Shown in pieces: positions 11,436-24,285 of a stretch of DNA of 64,000 nucleotides. Source of the DNA: Trichoplusia ni (Eukaryota; Arthropoda; Insecta; Lepidoptera; Noctuidae); contig NC_039480.1 of assembly GCF_003590095.1 (NCBI RefSeq), forward strand, positions 8,657,328 to 8,721,327, written 5' to 3'. The position numbers and the translations under genes were made by a program. A model generated the notes under the pieces. The model made no database searches. It saw only the letters and a list, made by a program, of their open reading frames with translations, and was not told the origin of the DNA. The stretch's first letter is position 1, and every line of letters begins with the position of its first letter.

Positions 11436-13624
11436 TTTCATTTTTTAATCTCAAAATAGATAACACTGTTACTCTACAAAAGCACTATCAGATAACAACG
11501 AAGTGTGATCGTAAGTCATGACTTGTAATTAAAACTTACGAAGTATAGGCACTTGACGCCTCACCTGTTCAATTTCTATACTATCTTATACCAATAGATA
11601 AATCTGAAATGATCATATAAAAATAAACCAAAAAATCGGAACAATGCCCACAAAATCCACTAGCCAAACATTGGAGACAAATACTTGAGGAAATATATCA
11701 TCAATCAATCTTGTGAACCTAGATCGTGGGGTCACCGAGTTCCTAGCAGTCTCGGCTAAACCAATACAATAAACTTTCCTGAAGGTCATACGAGCTCAAG
11801 GCTTATTAAGATTGACAGAAGATAAATAAGTTATATTTGTTGGAAATAAAAGTATTTTTGGCCGCTTAAGTCAAACACGCGAGTACTGATCGAAGCAGTT
11901 TTTCATGTGCTTAAAGAAAAAAACTATCGGCCACGTGTAAGACAACCACTTTGGACTGTAATTTTTTTTTACTTTTTTGGATGTTACGGAGTCGAAGTGA
12001 CTCTCTCTCTCTGACTCACAGACTTTGTAAGTAAACAGGTGTATCGCTTAAGTACTTACACAATTAACTCATTGTGATTATAATTAATGGCAATAGCATA
12101 AGCGAACAAAGTAACGATTGCTATACAAATCACATCCAAAGGTTGTCTGTAAAAGATCACTCTCAGCGATAAGACCGCTCATAGTGGCACTTTGTAACTA
12201 TATTATCTTTGTCAAATGCTATAACAGTGTGCAATCTAAAAAATATATATCCATGATTTGAGGAATATTCTCTAAGCCTCACTAAATCCCGTTATCGCAT
12301 AATTCGTTGTAGATAAAAAAAAAGTATCAAATCGTTCGTTTCTGTAAAAGCGTGTGATTTATAACGATAAAATAAATTCTACAGATAGAAAACCCGCTTT
12401 TTGTTTCAAAGAAGATTTGTATTTGATTGAAGGTAATCTTTGCGCAGTTTTTCAGGAATTAGGTGAAAGGAAATAAAGTAGCTCACATTTTTATCGCCTC
12501 CTGCGTACCTCAGTAGAAGGAATGTTTCACAGAACGGATTTGAGAATTATTGTAGAAGTAACACCTGCGAAATATCTTAGATTATTTATTCAAGCGCGTT
12601 TCTTGGGTTCTAGCGATTAGTTTTAAATTGATCGAATAATGGTTCTTAATCTCAATCAGTCATAATGAAATGTCAACACTTTTTTTACTTGAGAACTACA
12701 TATAAAAATATCCGTAAATATTAGGAGATTCCTTAAAAACATCAAAGATTTTTTGGATCATGAAATACGTCAGTCACTTTACTTCCTGCTGTTTTCGAAA
12801 GCCAATTTTTGGATCTAGAAAAAGTTTAGTCTTTTTTTGTGAATTTTTACTACCGGAGTGGCAAAGTTGTCTGTCATGTTAACAGTTGGTATTGATTATA
12901 CAAAAACGTGGGAAAATCTACAACGTCTAAGATTCAGTTTGTTGTAGGTATCACACGTTTGTGTACTTTTTCGGCTAATGATAGAAACTGGTATGTAAAA
13001 AGTTGTAAACATATCATGAATAGTGTTTTGTGACTTCCAAGTAATACATGCCACGTTACTTCAAATTTATCAAGTAATATAGTTCGAAATCCTACACAAC
13101 GCCTTCTTTTAAAATACTCCTTCATCCATGTACAATGTACATTCAATCCAGTGCATGCCATCTGTAACAATCTCTCAGTCACTGCATTCTTGACAAGTCA
13201 AGGCATCAGAGACCTTTCCAAATTTTGTCTCCGTCAAGGAGTTTATAAATAGCATCACCATTATGTGGGAGTCGTGACTTATCCATCCATCTCTTAAAGC
13301 AGAACTGTCTCCTTTGTGGAAGGGAGTAGACACTATATTGCGTGTAGTGTCATCTCGTTCCCTCACGGCAAAAACCCTGTTTAGAGCTCGTGGTAGGCGC
13401 ACAGATAAAACTCGTGATCAGATCTCCAGAGACAACCTTTCGAACCATTTAGATATTTTTAGATGTTTATTCACAAACTCTTCCTCAACATTATTTTGTT
13501 TTTTTTGTTTGACCTAAAATGATAGAACTAAAAATAATGTTGTTTACTTTATTAGTTAGGGTTTTTGGAGTAGCTACCACCTACCTAGGCTGTATGGAAA
13601 ATCGAGAGGAAAAGGTTACCATGC
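11436..13624. other. Noncoding AT-rich stretch
   Basis: Contains a short CT microsatellite at 12001-12015 and a GC-balanced patch at 13270-13430. No gene is supported. Confidence 0.45.
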
Positions 13625-13740
13625 CACACCTACTGTGCGTGACGTGTCGCTGTTTCTATCCCCAAGCATTTTGTGTGATCCACAAGCGGTGTGTCCTGTG
13701 CTTTGAATGTTTTTGAAATCCCCCGCAACACAAGGATTAA
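13625..13740 (+). mobile_element. Worn tRNA-derived SINE fragment
   Basis: GTGACGTGTCGCTGTTTCTA followed by TTTTGTGTGATCCACAAGC matches the body of the SINE at 24.1 kb (GCGACGTGTCGCGGGTTCGA, then ATGATCCATGATTGC). The B box is mutated and the head is missing. Confidence 0.5.
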
Positions 13741-14582
13741 ATACTTAATTCGTTTTAAAAAGAAAAAAGTTTGTAATTTAAACAAGACATATTGATTTTT
13801 ATTTCTAACACGACACTTGAATTTTCCTAAAATATCATTCAGTTTCAAAAACCTGTTTCATCCATGATGCAATCAAGTGCTTAATCAACAACAAGCAAGC
13901 AACGACGGCGCTTTATAAAAGGCAACAGATGAAGGTAATTTTTACTATTATTCAGAATTAATACGCGGAAGAAAGACACTGGAATTGTTTTCTTTAAATA
14001 AAACACATTTAAGTTTATGAATGAAATGGACAACATGTTTACTGAATACCTAATTAGCATTAATTACACATAAACTGGCCGAGTCTCAAAGGAGCGTGCT
14101 TGGTTTTCTAATTCTGTAGACAACAAGCTCCACTGTTGCAAGTAAATACATTTTAAATGATTAGCAGAGACTAACATAGTTTGTGACAAAGACATTTTCT
14201 ATAGCAATTAGGTGCTTTTGTTTACAAGCGAGGTTGAACCGCAAAACCTTTTTATTTGTCTCGTGGAAGGACAGGAGGGCATTTGCATATTTTATCACCT
14301 ACAAGTGGAATCAGCGATTGTCACAAATAATAATATTAATTTAAAATTATTTGAAAAATTACCGTTTTTCTTTTCATGAGCTATACACCAAAACCTTATT
14401 CATAAAGTTGAAAAGGACTTATCTGCCACCTATAAAAACCTCATTGCTACTACTACACGAACATCTCATGTATCGAAAACACTAGCATACATGGCATACA
14501 TAGCGTACTTAGAACAGTTAAAATACTAAAAAAAAAACAAATACGTCAATACGTCAACGTCATCGCGTTGATACTGAACTGA
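13741..14582. other. Noncoding stretch with a strong TATA-like site
   Basis: GCTTTATAAAAGGCAAC at about 13911-13927 is a strong TATA element with a TCAG initiator-like motif about 33 nt downstream (near 13950). The longest ATG frame after it is only 18 codons, so no gene is called. Confidence 0.3.
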
Positions 14583-14738
14583 TTAGATCAAGTGATTGAT
14601 GCCGCAGGTGCCGAACTGTGCCCGGACGAGACCTCATCAATTACTGCTGACTGGAATGACGTGACAACAGGCAATGCCAAGGGTTTTAGTCTGGATGTAG
14701 TACTGACTAGAGATCGTGGATTGGGAAAGGAAGCTTAG
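14583..14738 (+). pseudogene. Coding-like open stretch without a start codon
   Basis: An open frame of 51 codons, bounded by TGA at 14580 and TAG at 14736, reads as ordinary protein: VIDAAGAELCPDETSS, then TADWNDVTTGNAKGFSLDVV, then LTRDRGLGKEA. Its base composition is near 50% GC in an AT-rich neighbourhood. There is no in-frame ATG and no clear donor. It may be an internal exon fragment, part of a retrocopy or a conserved noncoding block. No domain is recognised. Confidence 0.3.
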
Positions 14739-15139
14739 CGGCGACATACAAGGAAAATGACAATAGAAGACTTTTACTAGGAATGGTAAGCGTTGTTTAC
14801 GACTTCGTAATTGTTGTTGCTTTATTGTTTCTCTACTTTTAATTAAACTTTATTTATTCTAGTCTGAATAAAGAGTTGATAAATAAACCTAAAAATTTAC
14901 GTATGCGAAACAATGACGACTTTTTGGCCTACAAAAAGAATGAGCAAAATTGTCCCGATGAGCTCAGGAAATAATAAGAAAATAATGTTTTGTTCCAACA
15001 TTACAATGAACGAACGCACCGTTATTATTCGCGAAATATGGCTACCTGTTACACAGTGAATTAGAATCGCCAACCGTGAAATGAGAAAATCACATCGCGC
15101 CGCATACATTACCCGCAGCCATTCCAAACGTTGTTATCA
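14739..15139. other. Noncoding AT-rich stretch
   Basis: No repeat family or gene is recognised here. Confidence 0.4.
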
Positions 15140-15560
15140 CAGTAACGGCGCGATCCTAACCACTGGAGCAAGTTGAGAAAACTCTGATATTATACGTATT
15201 AATAACTAGAAGTTGAACACTCGAAGGCACTCAAGTCTCTCATTAAGGTTCGCCTCGCATCCTAACTTTACGGCACGGTGTGCACGCAACCCATCTTAAT
15301 CAAGTCGAAGTTTTGCGGGCGTATTAACGAACAATGAAACAGAAACGTGTCACCATTGTTGAATGAAACTCCGGCTTATGACTGAGTGGAACTCTTAACA
15401 ACGATAATTAGAACGGCAAACCGCTCCGCTGCCCTATTGTGTCGAGGAAATCATTATAACACAACCATTTAAGGGTGACCCCCCCGCTGAGCACGTAGTT
15501 CTGATGTGTCGAGTAACACCCCATTTATATAGGCCAACATTTATCGGGTGAGACAGCACT
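15140..15560. promoter_or_regulatory. GC-richer patch with facing SOX-like sites and a minus-strand TATA/initiator pair
   Basis: Around 15331-15362, GAACAATGAAAC and CACCATTGTTGAATG place two SOX-type ACAATG cores facing each other. On the minus strand, CCTATATAAATGGGG (15522-15536) is a strong TATA box, with a TCAGAA initiator-like motif about 30 nt downstream (near 15505). The patch is compositionally distinct and not repeat-like. An enhancer or distal promoter is inferred, not shown. Confidence 0.3.
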
Positions 15561-18500
15561 CGGTTAATAACCGAAGAATTTCCTATAACTGTGCTTATTG
15601 TAACACCTTCCGTTTCTGGAACGCAGCGAAATTTGCCCTAAGGCTGTTGTGTAATTGCACGTTATGACAATATAGTTGTGGTGTTCTGTTATTAAAGTTT
15701 GGTTCATTCTGATTCATATGGGTGATTAAAAAGGCGATTTACAAAAAAAAAACACACAAGTAAAATATATCGAAAAAATAGTACATCCAACGTGTAACAA
15801 AACCTGTTGTGACGTATATATCAGCGTATCCCAGAGTTAGCATGACTAGTAATTTGGTCAGACCAGTTATGAGACACCCGATTCCCCGGCTCAACGCCCG
15901 GACAAGCCGACCCTTTTCGCAAATGATAGCTAACATAAAGACCGCCGATAGCATGACGCAAATGAAATGACCGAGATGTATAGTTTTTCGCAAAAGGACT
16001 GACTTCAACTTTTGCTTTAATTAATGTGTTTTTAGTAACAAAACTTCGTAGACAAAGCTTAATGTTTGCTCATTTAGACTTTTTTAAGCGACTCCTGCAC
16101 TAAGAAATTTAATACTTGAGTCGCGAAGTTAAGTTACATATTCAAACACCCAGACTCAGCACTAGCATTCGTGGGTCCCGCAATGAAGCTTATTCTACGC
16201 CTTAACCACTTTGGCCACATTCAAATGTGAATGAAAGACTTCTATAGTTTCAGATTCAGGGGCTTATAGCTAAGGGAAAAATGCTTAAACCTTTCACCAT
16301 AAAAAAATGGAATAAACAACGCTAGCACCTGTCGTACCTAACTCCTGTTCAGAAAACAGATTTATACCGCCCCACATTTCACACACCGCATTAAACTTCA
16401 CTTTAATAACTTAAGGCGACGTCACCTTGTCTAAAGTCCTATATTTAAGCAAAGCATCCCAAATAGGCTTGAAATTAGCAAACTCCTAACAACACAAGTC
16501 CCGTTTCCCCCCGACCTATTAAGGTTAAGCATAAAATTAATTAGGCCGACCTCTAGTGGAAATTTTGCCGATATTTTGGCATAATCTTCATGTAATTAAA
16601 CGTCCTTAACTTTTCTGAATTTACAAAGTACACTCACTGCCCAAAATTAAATTAAATCCCGAAAATTTTACTGCTGCGTGTAAAATGAACCAGCAACTGT
16701 TTCCCTGAGTGTCATTGCTTAGAAAACACCCGAATCATGTACCCTCGAAAATCCTCATTTTTTGGTTTACTCTACAGGATTGGTAAAATTTAAAACTACT
16801 TTTAAACGAATTCAATTGCTATTTCCATGTGCTAAACTAAAAAAAAACGGTTCGATCCAATAAGATATTTTATCATGAACTCTTAGTCGCATCTCAAACG
16901 TAGTTCAAATGAATTTCCAAAAAAAAACTAATCAGGCAAACCCGAAAGTCTACGAGAAAAGTTCTTGCAAAATAATGAACCATGATCTACGTATCAAAAT
17001 TAAGCACATTTGTAAATTTACATGAATATCACTCAAAGGTAACTTAAGATCGTAGTGAAGAAATAAACTGAGAAATGGTTCAATTAGGGACCTGGTCGAG
17101 TGTTAATGGCAGCCAGAGCATGTTGTGGTCGTGATGGGATTTCTGTGTTTATACCGAAACAGGTTCCATGTCAACACGTCGTTTTGGCTCATTAACAGCT
17201 CTTTCAATGATGTTGCAACTATTTGGTTGTAAAAGTTATTTACAATCACTGCAGTAACACGAAAAGTTAATATTTATTGATTTATGTTTTTGCCCTCTGA
17301 TCTTTTACAAGTTATTTTTTTATTGATTTTCATTTAGTTTTTATTTTTGTCCTTTGCCATCGATGACCAAAACTATTCGATTTAGAACAAGTGAATAAAC
17401 CATTGCATTACACAATAACATCTATCGTAACTTAATAATTCAATTAATATACACTTAATCATAATTTCCAATTGATTTGCAACAGCTCATTATCAGGCTT
17501 AAGCAATAATTCCCATATTACTAACTAGATGGAATGGCAGGCTTATAATTACCTTCAGCGTGCACTAAACATAATTATTGTCACATCAATCTGTCGTGAT
17601 ATCAATGAGATAATTACTAATGAACTGTCAAAAGCCTTATCAATATACACTTAAATTATATATTAGACTGGATGTGGTAAAGCCAAGATGTTTCGACGAA
17701 CAGTCGTACGGGTATATACTTCTACTATTTAGTACATAACATAAGATACAGTGAAGTCTTATGTGACGTCACTTACTTGTCCTTTTTTTTATGTCTAGTG
17801 ACGTCGCTAGCTAGTATACCATATGTTCATCAAAAAGATGCTGATGTTGATTTATGCGCATTATCTTCGTTTCCTCATTGATTTGAATAACATATCTAAC
17901 CATTGCTTGTTTTGAAAAATTGCGATTTTTTACAAGTAATTCTTTATTTCAAACAACTGTTAATATTTTTGCAACCATTGTATGTCAAAAGTAGTTAAGA
18001 TAAATTCAAATTCTTTCTCATAATAACACCTTTATTCAAAACACGATAAGTTCAATGAACGCGCGATTTTTAAAGTATTTTTTCCAATCGACATTCACTA
18101 ATCCCTTCGATACCCAGTTGACATCCAAACAATAAACTCGAGCGCTCCCAACAAAGACAACTAAACCAATGTTTGATATTCCTGAATAATAAAAACTAGG
18201 TTATATTTGAATGGCGCGCGCCAAAAGCAATACAAATATGCATGGAACTGCGAGGCAAATTGTGTTAAAATGTACACTCGACGATCGCACCTGGAGCAGT
18301 TATTATTTTGTTTTAACTAAGACTTAATTTATCTTCTTAATTCTATTACCTTTGTTTGAAATTATTTTTAATACAGACCTATATTCGCTGTGTATGAAAA
18401 AAAAATTTTTGCTACTCTGACAAGCTTAGTATCACCAAAGTTATAAAGTATTCAAAACTTACAAAACGCATTGACCAAATCACTAAACCATCATCCAACA

Positions 18501-19327
18501 ACACACAATTACAAAAAAAAAATACGACTGTAAAAAAACCTTTCCCTAAACATTAAACGAAACCAGCAACACTATCAAGTTCTCCAAAGTCCCAAAGTAT
18601 TCTGTATCTCGAATAAGATAAGGAAACCAGCGCTCAAAGACATTTGCCAAGCTGCGTTATAGTAACGATATTATATCACGTCTTTCAAACCGTCCTATTG
18701 AGGCGGGAACGATAAAATCTCCGGCCAACTTAACAAAAGAGTCCAAACAATAATAAGCGGGATAATCGCGGCGGCAGGGGGCGCCACAATAGCCGCAACT
18801 TTAAGGTCCTTGATCATGATTGATGGTCCAAGTTTGAGTTACATTCTATCGTCCGGCTCCTAGACTATTGTCCTGTTGGCCGAGGATAGGTTTAGAATAT
18901 CGTAGCTCTTGTTGAGATACTAAATAATAGTGCTTCGGTAAGGCTTAGTGTTTAAGACTATTTGATTTATTGAGTTTTTTGGAAAATGTTTGAAATGGAC
19001 TTTAGGTTAATTTATTGTTATTTTAACGTGTTAGGTACAAATACATCTATTTTTTGGGCTTAAACTTATACTTTTGAGAGTTTACTTTTATATCCATACC
19101 TGTATAAACACAGATTTAAGACTTCAAATTTAAGTCCATTTATTTTATTTATACTTCTAAGAGCTGACGCGTTTTCAACAGCTTGCATCTCAAGTCTGGA
19201 CCCTAAAAGTAAAAGTAATTAAGATCGTATGAGAGTCTAAGGCATTGAAGAAATTCAAGACCCAGTTTCTTATTTTCGGTGGAAAAAGGGGCTTTATGGT
19301 ACTTTTCATTCAAATCGTTTATAAAAA
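15561..19327. other. Noncoding stretch
   Basis: Long noncoding interval with GC-richer blocks near 15840-15920 and 18660-18870. A tRNA-Ser-like A box occurs on the minus strand near 16194-16214 without a matching B box. TGACGTCA-type motifs lie near 17765 and 17805. No exon is supported. Confidence 0.4.
18771..18788 (+). promoter_or_regulatory. CTCF-like insulator core
   Basis: GCGGCAGGGGGCGCCACA contains CAGGGGGCGC (18775-18784), which fits the YAGRKGGCRS heart of the CTCF consensus at every position. CTCF is present in Lepidoptera. One motif match in 64 kb can arise by chance, but it sits in a GC-rich, non-repetitive block. Confidence 0.35.
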
Positions 19328-19650
19328 CTGGTTAAGTGCGAGCCCGACTTGCAACACTCAGGGCTCCGTACTAATTGACTTAATAAAATATTTTTACCCA
19401 TTAAATTTATGACTGTACCATCAGTGCCATGCCTTGCTTAACCTCAATTATGATTGTTTTTATAGCGACGGCAAAAACATGTCATATTTGTGCAAATTTC
19501 AACTGTCCGGCCATAACGGTATTACGATTGCTGACATCTTCAGAGTTCGTGAGACACAGCTTGTTGCCAGATCGACGGGCAAGCGGACAGACAGCAGATA
19601 TTTGTTTTTGCAATTCGTTTTTTCCCTTTCGATACAGAACCCTAACAACT
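19328..19650 (+). mobile_element. SINE of the 'AAGTGCGAGYCSGACT' family, copy 1
   Basis: Head GGTTAAGTGCGAGCCCGACT, then GGGCTCCGTACTAATTG. The middle is GCAAATTTCAACTGTCCGGC. The tail is GCGGACAGACAGCAG followed by TACAGAACCCTAAC. The order matches the copy at 51.5 kb. The short ORFs across it are SINE sequence, not genes. Confidence 0.7.
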
Positions 19651-20552
19651 ATGAAAATGCCAGACGCTTGCAATGATCTCTGAATTTTAACTGCATAGTT
19701 CGTTTTTAGTTCCCCTGACACGTGCATAATGTAGGTCACTGAAATGCAAATTAATTACAGCTTCTTAATTTACTTTTAAACGATTCTGAAAACATAACTC
19801 TTGGTTTTCTTAGATTTTCTTAAACAGTTCTGTGCTGGAGATATTCTTCGTGAAGCACATTTGTTTTATTGGAAATCAGAATAGTTATCTTACGTTCTAA
19901 TTTACGCCAGGTTGACGATACAATTGAAGATTTCTTTACTAGCTTACTATTAAAAGGATCATCTATTACTACCTACTAACACATTTTTTTAGAACATCAT
20001 TTGTTTTATTTAAAAAATCACCAGTGTGAAATTTTATTGACATCTCTCAAATACATTCACAAAACATAAACTAAGTATGTAAATATTATTATTCCTCTCA
20101 ACTCGTTCATATCCTCTTCATTCCTACTTTCCCTTGAAGCACTACATTACAATATTAATCCCGTAAGTAGTCAATAAGCTTGAAAAGGTTCCGAGAAATT
20201 CGTATAAACACGTCTCACATTCACAACTACCATTCACTTCATTCACGAATGAATGTACTAAACCGAGTATTTTTGTTAGATAAGTCCAAATGCGTCACGT
20301 TTTTGTGTCTTCTATTTTCTTAGAATTAGTCAGACATGTGACAAGTCCTCGTAAATGATCGAGTACTAAGTTAATACAGCATTGTTTGTGTATGAGATTG
20401 ATTAAAATGGATAGACGAGAGAATTAGTTGTATGGATGATTCAGTATTTATCTAGCTATGCTAGCAGACTGACGCCAAGATTGTGATTCGATTCTTATTC
20501 AACGGACTCAGTTTTTTATGTTTATACTAACCTACTCCAGTCATATTTTAAA
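19651..20552. other. Noncoding AT-rich stretch
   Basis: Nothing beyond AT-rich sequence is recognised. Confidence 0.45.
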
Positions 20553-20786
20553 CTAGCTGTTGCCCGCGACTTCGTCCCCGTGGGTAGAAGATATAAGTTA
20601 TGATTTATACCTGCCCTGTTTTTTTCACATTTTCCATTGTATCTTCGCTCCTATTAGTCGCAGCGTGGTGGTTTATAGCCTAAAGCCTTCCTCGATGAAT
20701 GGTCTATTCAACACAAAAATATTTTTTCCAATTTGGACCAGTAGTTCCTGAGATTAGCGCGTTCAAACAAACACAAAAACAAGGAA
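20553..20786 (-). mobile_element. CTAG-ended dispersed repeat (Helitron-like), copy 1
   Basis: On the plus strand it begins CTAGCTGTTGCCCGCGACTT and continues to TGAGATTAGCGCGTTCAAAC. Read on the minus strand it ends GGGCAACAGCTAG|T, the CTRR-T form of a Helitron 3' end. Two other copies start the same way at 54.1 and 63.6 kb. The Helitron assignment is inference from the terminus. Confidence 0.6.
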
Positions 20787-21402
20787 AGAAAAAGCCAATT
20801 ATGGGAAATTGATCATTTTTCAAGGGTTTAGTCCTGTGTATAAGCCAGCTGTTGTTTGTCAACAAGCAGCTATGTAACAGAAGTCTAGCTGAAAGAATCG
20901 AGTCTGTCACAATTAAATTGAGATCTAGCCTTAATCGACTCTAGCCTTAATTTGCGCAATGGTACAAATTGAAACTACGTGTGACAAATCGACAGCTAAA
21001 AAATGCTAGTAACATTAAATCGCAACTTGACTTCGGTTCGGTTCTCTAATACCATTTCAGGATCAAATTGAGAACCGAATTAAAACAAAAACAAAGCGGA
21101 GTAGATTCATAGAGTCTACTAGAAGAGTCTATTTAAGCACATTTTATCGAGTCTCACAACTTACTAGGCTTACAACGTTCAGCTTTATTATAAAAGAATA
21201 CATTGCACATGTACAATAAGTATATAGTACCAATATTACTCGTAGCCGTACACTAGGTGCCGGTAATAAGGATTTATTTTACGACGAGCACACTTTGCAA
21301 TGAGCCGTGTTTTACGACAGCTCTGTCAATTTGTTCCATCTTGATATTGTATTCGAACTGATATCGCTTTTGTCTTGGACTTGAATGTTATCGTATTTTT
21401 TT
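20787..21402. other. Noncoding stretch
   Basis: Contains a direct repeat of CTAGCCTTAAT (about 20926-20952) and facing GGTTCTC / GAGAACC motifs near 21040-21078 that could pair. No gene is seen. Confidence 0.4.
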
Positions 21403-21490
21403 TTTCTCAGCCTACTGTGTCCCACTGCTGGGCAAAGGCCTCCCCCAAATCTCTATTCTGGGCCTCATGGAACCAGCCTGGTTGGTAAGC
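21403..21490 (+). repeat. LINE tail variant ('CCCACTGCTGGGCAAAGGCCTC')
   Basis: CAGCCTACTGTGTCCCACTG followed by CTGGGCAAAGGCCTCCCCC is a variant of the LINE tail seen at 11.3 kb and is common in Lepidoptera from recall. Only about 90 nt remain. Confidence 0.6.
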
Positions 21491-24094
21491 GTTATCGTAT
21501 ATTTATATCTATTAGAAGAAAGTTGCGTATCTTAACATTTATGATTATTTTTTTTGTAAACTAATTCTATTCTTTCTAAAACTAAACCTCTCTGTGCAAT
21601 GTAGTTTTGTGTCTGGGTCATTATCAGTCAGTCAATCTTTTTGTAATTGAATTGAATTAAGAAATATATCCTAAAATTTTACCTAATCTATCGACTTAAT
21701 AACTAAGCTAGAAAAAGATGAAAAGATAGATATAAAAATGCAAATATCCTTTAAACAGTATTCCTACCCTAAAACACAAAGATTTAATTCTGTATAACCG
21801 TTGTTATTCATTTACATTTAGGTCACACGAAAACCAAGTCTCTAAACTCGTAAACCAAACCATTCGTACTCGAAAAGTTAAAGCAACATCTTGCGCTTAT
21901 GTATTTAGTACGCTTTTAACTATTTGTCCTGCAATGCGACAATTATTTTACGTCAAAGAAGTTCATTTACTATGTTAACGCACAGACTAATTCACAAATT
22001 ATGCGTTGATAATATTGGTATGTATTAGTTGCTAATTCGGCCTTTCCTCAGAACACGGTGAGCCCTCCGGCGTTACACTGTTTCCTTACATAGAGCCATT
22101 GCTATGTAGTCGGTATTGACGTAGGTACTGGTAGTTTGCATTGCAATTACACGACTGACGAAAAAGAGACAGAGTAGTGCTTACGAGTAGTATTTTTTAA
22201 GCTGATAAAGTTGTAACTTATGTGAAAGCACGAAAGGTCTATTTACACTATGAATTTGATACTTGTTTTATTTTTTAAATGCTAAATTACAATAAAATAC
22301 AACTATTATAGTTTTGATTCCTTCGCTTTGACCTGCGGACAATTTTTACAGGGTTAATTCTTGACGAATCGATTGAACGCGTTGAAGTGAGAAAAAATTG
22401 CCAACACCCGGCCCTGTATTTGCTGTTTACTCTTGGTTGTTTATTCAAATACCATGTGCCATTATCTAGGTCCATATTTCAATCATCATTAGCGTTTAAA
22501 GGAATATCATTAGATTTCACTGCCTTAGGCTCTACCACAATGTCTCACAGTAATATTATTATGGATGTAGCGACGGAATAGTGAAATGCATGGCGTAGAG
22601 TAGCATCCTTCTTCTATACCTGCAATAATAATACTTTAAAACGTGACGATAGGCCTTCTTTACTAATAGATGCATGTCTGTAACAACATTCAGTTTACTT
22701 TTTTATGAAGCATAAGTATTCTATCTTATTTTCAAAACTAACAACTCGGTACCAACACGGACAAAGGCAAAACGATGTCTTATTCATAGGGCAAGAGCAA
22801 GTGAGCGTACTCCGTTAAACAATCGCACAATAGGGCTGTACACTCAGAGTAGTGTTGTCCCGCGCCGTGTTTGCACAACAATTGAACTGTAGAATTTCAT
22901 TATGTCAGCGCACGCGATGTTTGCTGTTTCATGCCATTGGCAGCCCTAGCTCAAGTCGTTGAGTGTGGTTTTCTTTTAGTGAAGTGTCAGTATTTGGGTT
23001 AGCTAAGAGTATGTTGTAAGCGGTAAGTGGTTGGGAGTTTTAAGATATGTGGTTTGTGGCTTTAAGCATTGAACGAGTGATATTTTGTTATAATGGAATT
23101 CCATCATTACAAAATATCGTGTATCGTATATGTATGCATGAGTAAACCGTTACTAGGTAGTAACGTAGTATTTTTCGTAGATACTGTGGGGTTAACTAAG
23201 AAGGTAACTAGTCAAGCGATATTAAATGAATTGATTGATTAAATGATTAAATTAATGATTCCGCCTCATGAAGGCGAATAGAATTTTGTTCTAGGAAATG
23301 TTTGTGATAATTAGTATATTTTACATTGAATCCACTAGTTCTACTATTGATTTAACAGGAGTAATAATAATACACCTGGTCTTCTGTGAAATGTCGTATT
23401 GTACATGTACATTTCAGATCATATTTATTTCTAAATATAAAATACCTACGCAATTAAAGCTGTAGTGGTTTTTTTTTTTAATCTTACGTTATATAAATAA
23501 AGGTAAAAAAGAATAATACGCTCAACCAAAAAATAATTTTGAAGTGACAACACTGATGAAAATAACTCCGGTAGTAAACACCAGAATACCTACAGTAAAA
23601 TTGCGGTAATTGCCTGTAATTAAGGCAAAAATTAAGAGCGTCTTAAATGTATATTAACGGCCAATTAATTAAAGAAATGGCGTGATCAAAATTGACAGCT
23701 TAATTTAATCATGTCTTTTTTAATTTGCATGACGTTAATTTATTCGCAAGTTCTTATTAATATTTTTATTAAGGAACTTAATTCGACCTGTGAAATATTT
23801 TTCACATTTAATTTTTTAGCGTAGCGTGGTCGTTTGTTTTCGATAATGCGTTTGTAGGTAAGGTATTTTTTTCCAAACTTACAAGCCAGGACCTATGAAA
23901 AGGCTAAGGACTATTAAAAAAGTTTTAATACAAAATTGCCTTAAATATGGCTACATAAATAAGTAAGGGTAAGTATTACGCTCATGCTATTCACTTATCT
24001 GTGTAGGAAAAAAACCTTGACACCAAATAGTGGAACCACGACAACAAATGTAACTGAAACTCTTGAAAAAAGCCTGCTTCTGAAAGGCTTTATA
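21491..24094. other. Noncoding stretch with a possible 5' exon
   Basis: A GC-richer block at 22840-23030 ends in GTAAGCG|GTAAGTGG (donor at 23023), with TCAGTA initiator-like sequence about 35 nt before it. An imperfect palindrome centred on GGAATTCC spans about 23078-23119 (20-nt arms, two mismatches). No coding exon is identified. Confidence 0.35.
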
Positions 24095-24285
24095 ATGCAC
24101 CCATAGCCGACTTGCCACGCTAGTGCACTGAGCGCGACGTGTCGCGGGTTCGATCTCCGCGTTAGACAGGCATTCGTATGATCCATGATTGCTTGTCCTG
24201 AGTCTAGGTGTATTTGTGCATGTGAAATGAATGTTTGTGAAATAAGAATTACATTTACTTTGGGATTCGCTTTGAAAAAAATACA
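24095..24285 (+). mobile_element. tRNA-derived SINE, B box intact
   Basis: CCGACTTGCCACGCTAGTGC leads to GTGTCGCGGGTTCGATCTCC, a recognisable polymerase III B box, then GTCCTGAGTCTAGGTGTATT and an A-rich end. The same body recurs, decayed, at 13.6 kb. ORFs crossing it are spurious. Confidence 0.65.

Noticed and set aside
12001..12015. CT and GT microsatellites (also 58610 and 63737)
   Set aside because: They are only a few units long, which is ordinary for insect DNA.
15739..16008. 89-codon minus-strand membrane-like frame
   Set aside because: It has a TTG start only, and the hydrophobicity follows from composition. No homology is recognised.
16130..16225. tRNA-Ser-like A box on the minus strand
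   Set aside because: GTGGCCAAAGTGGTTAAGGCG matches an A box, but no B box or cloverleaf follows. At most a decayed SINE.
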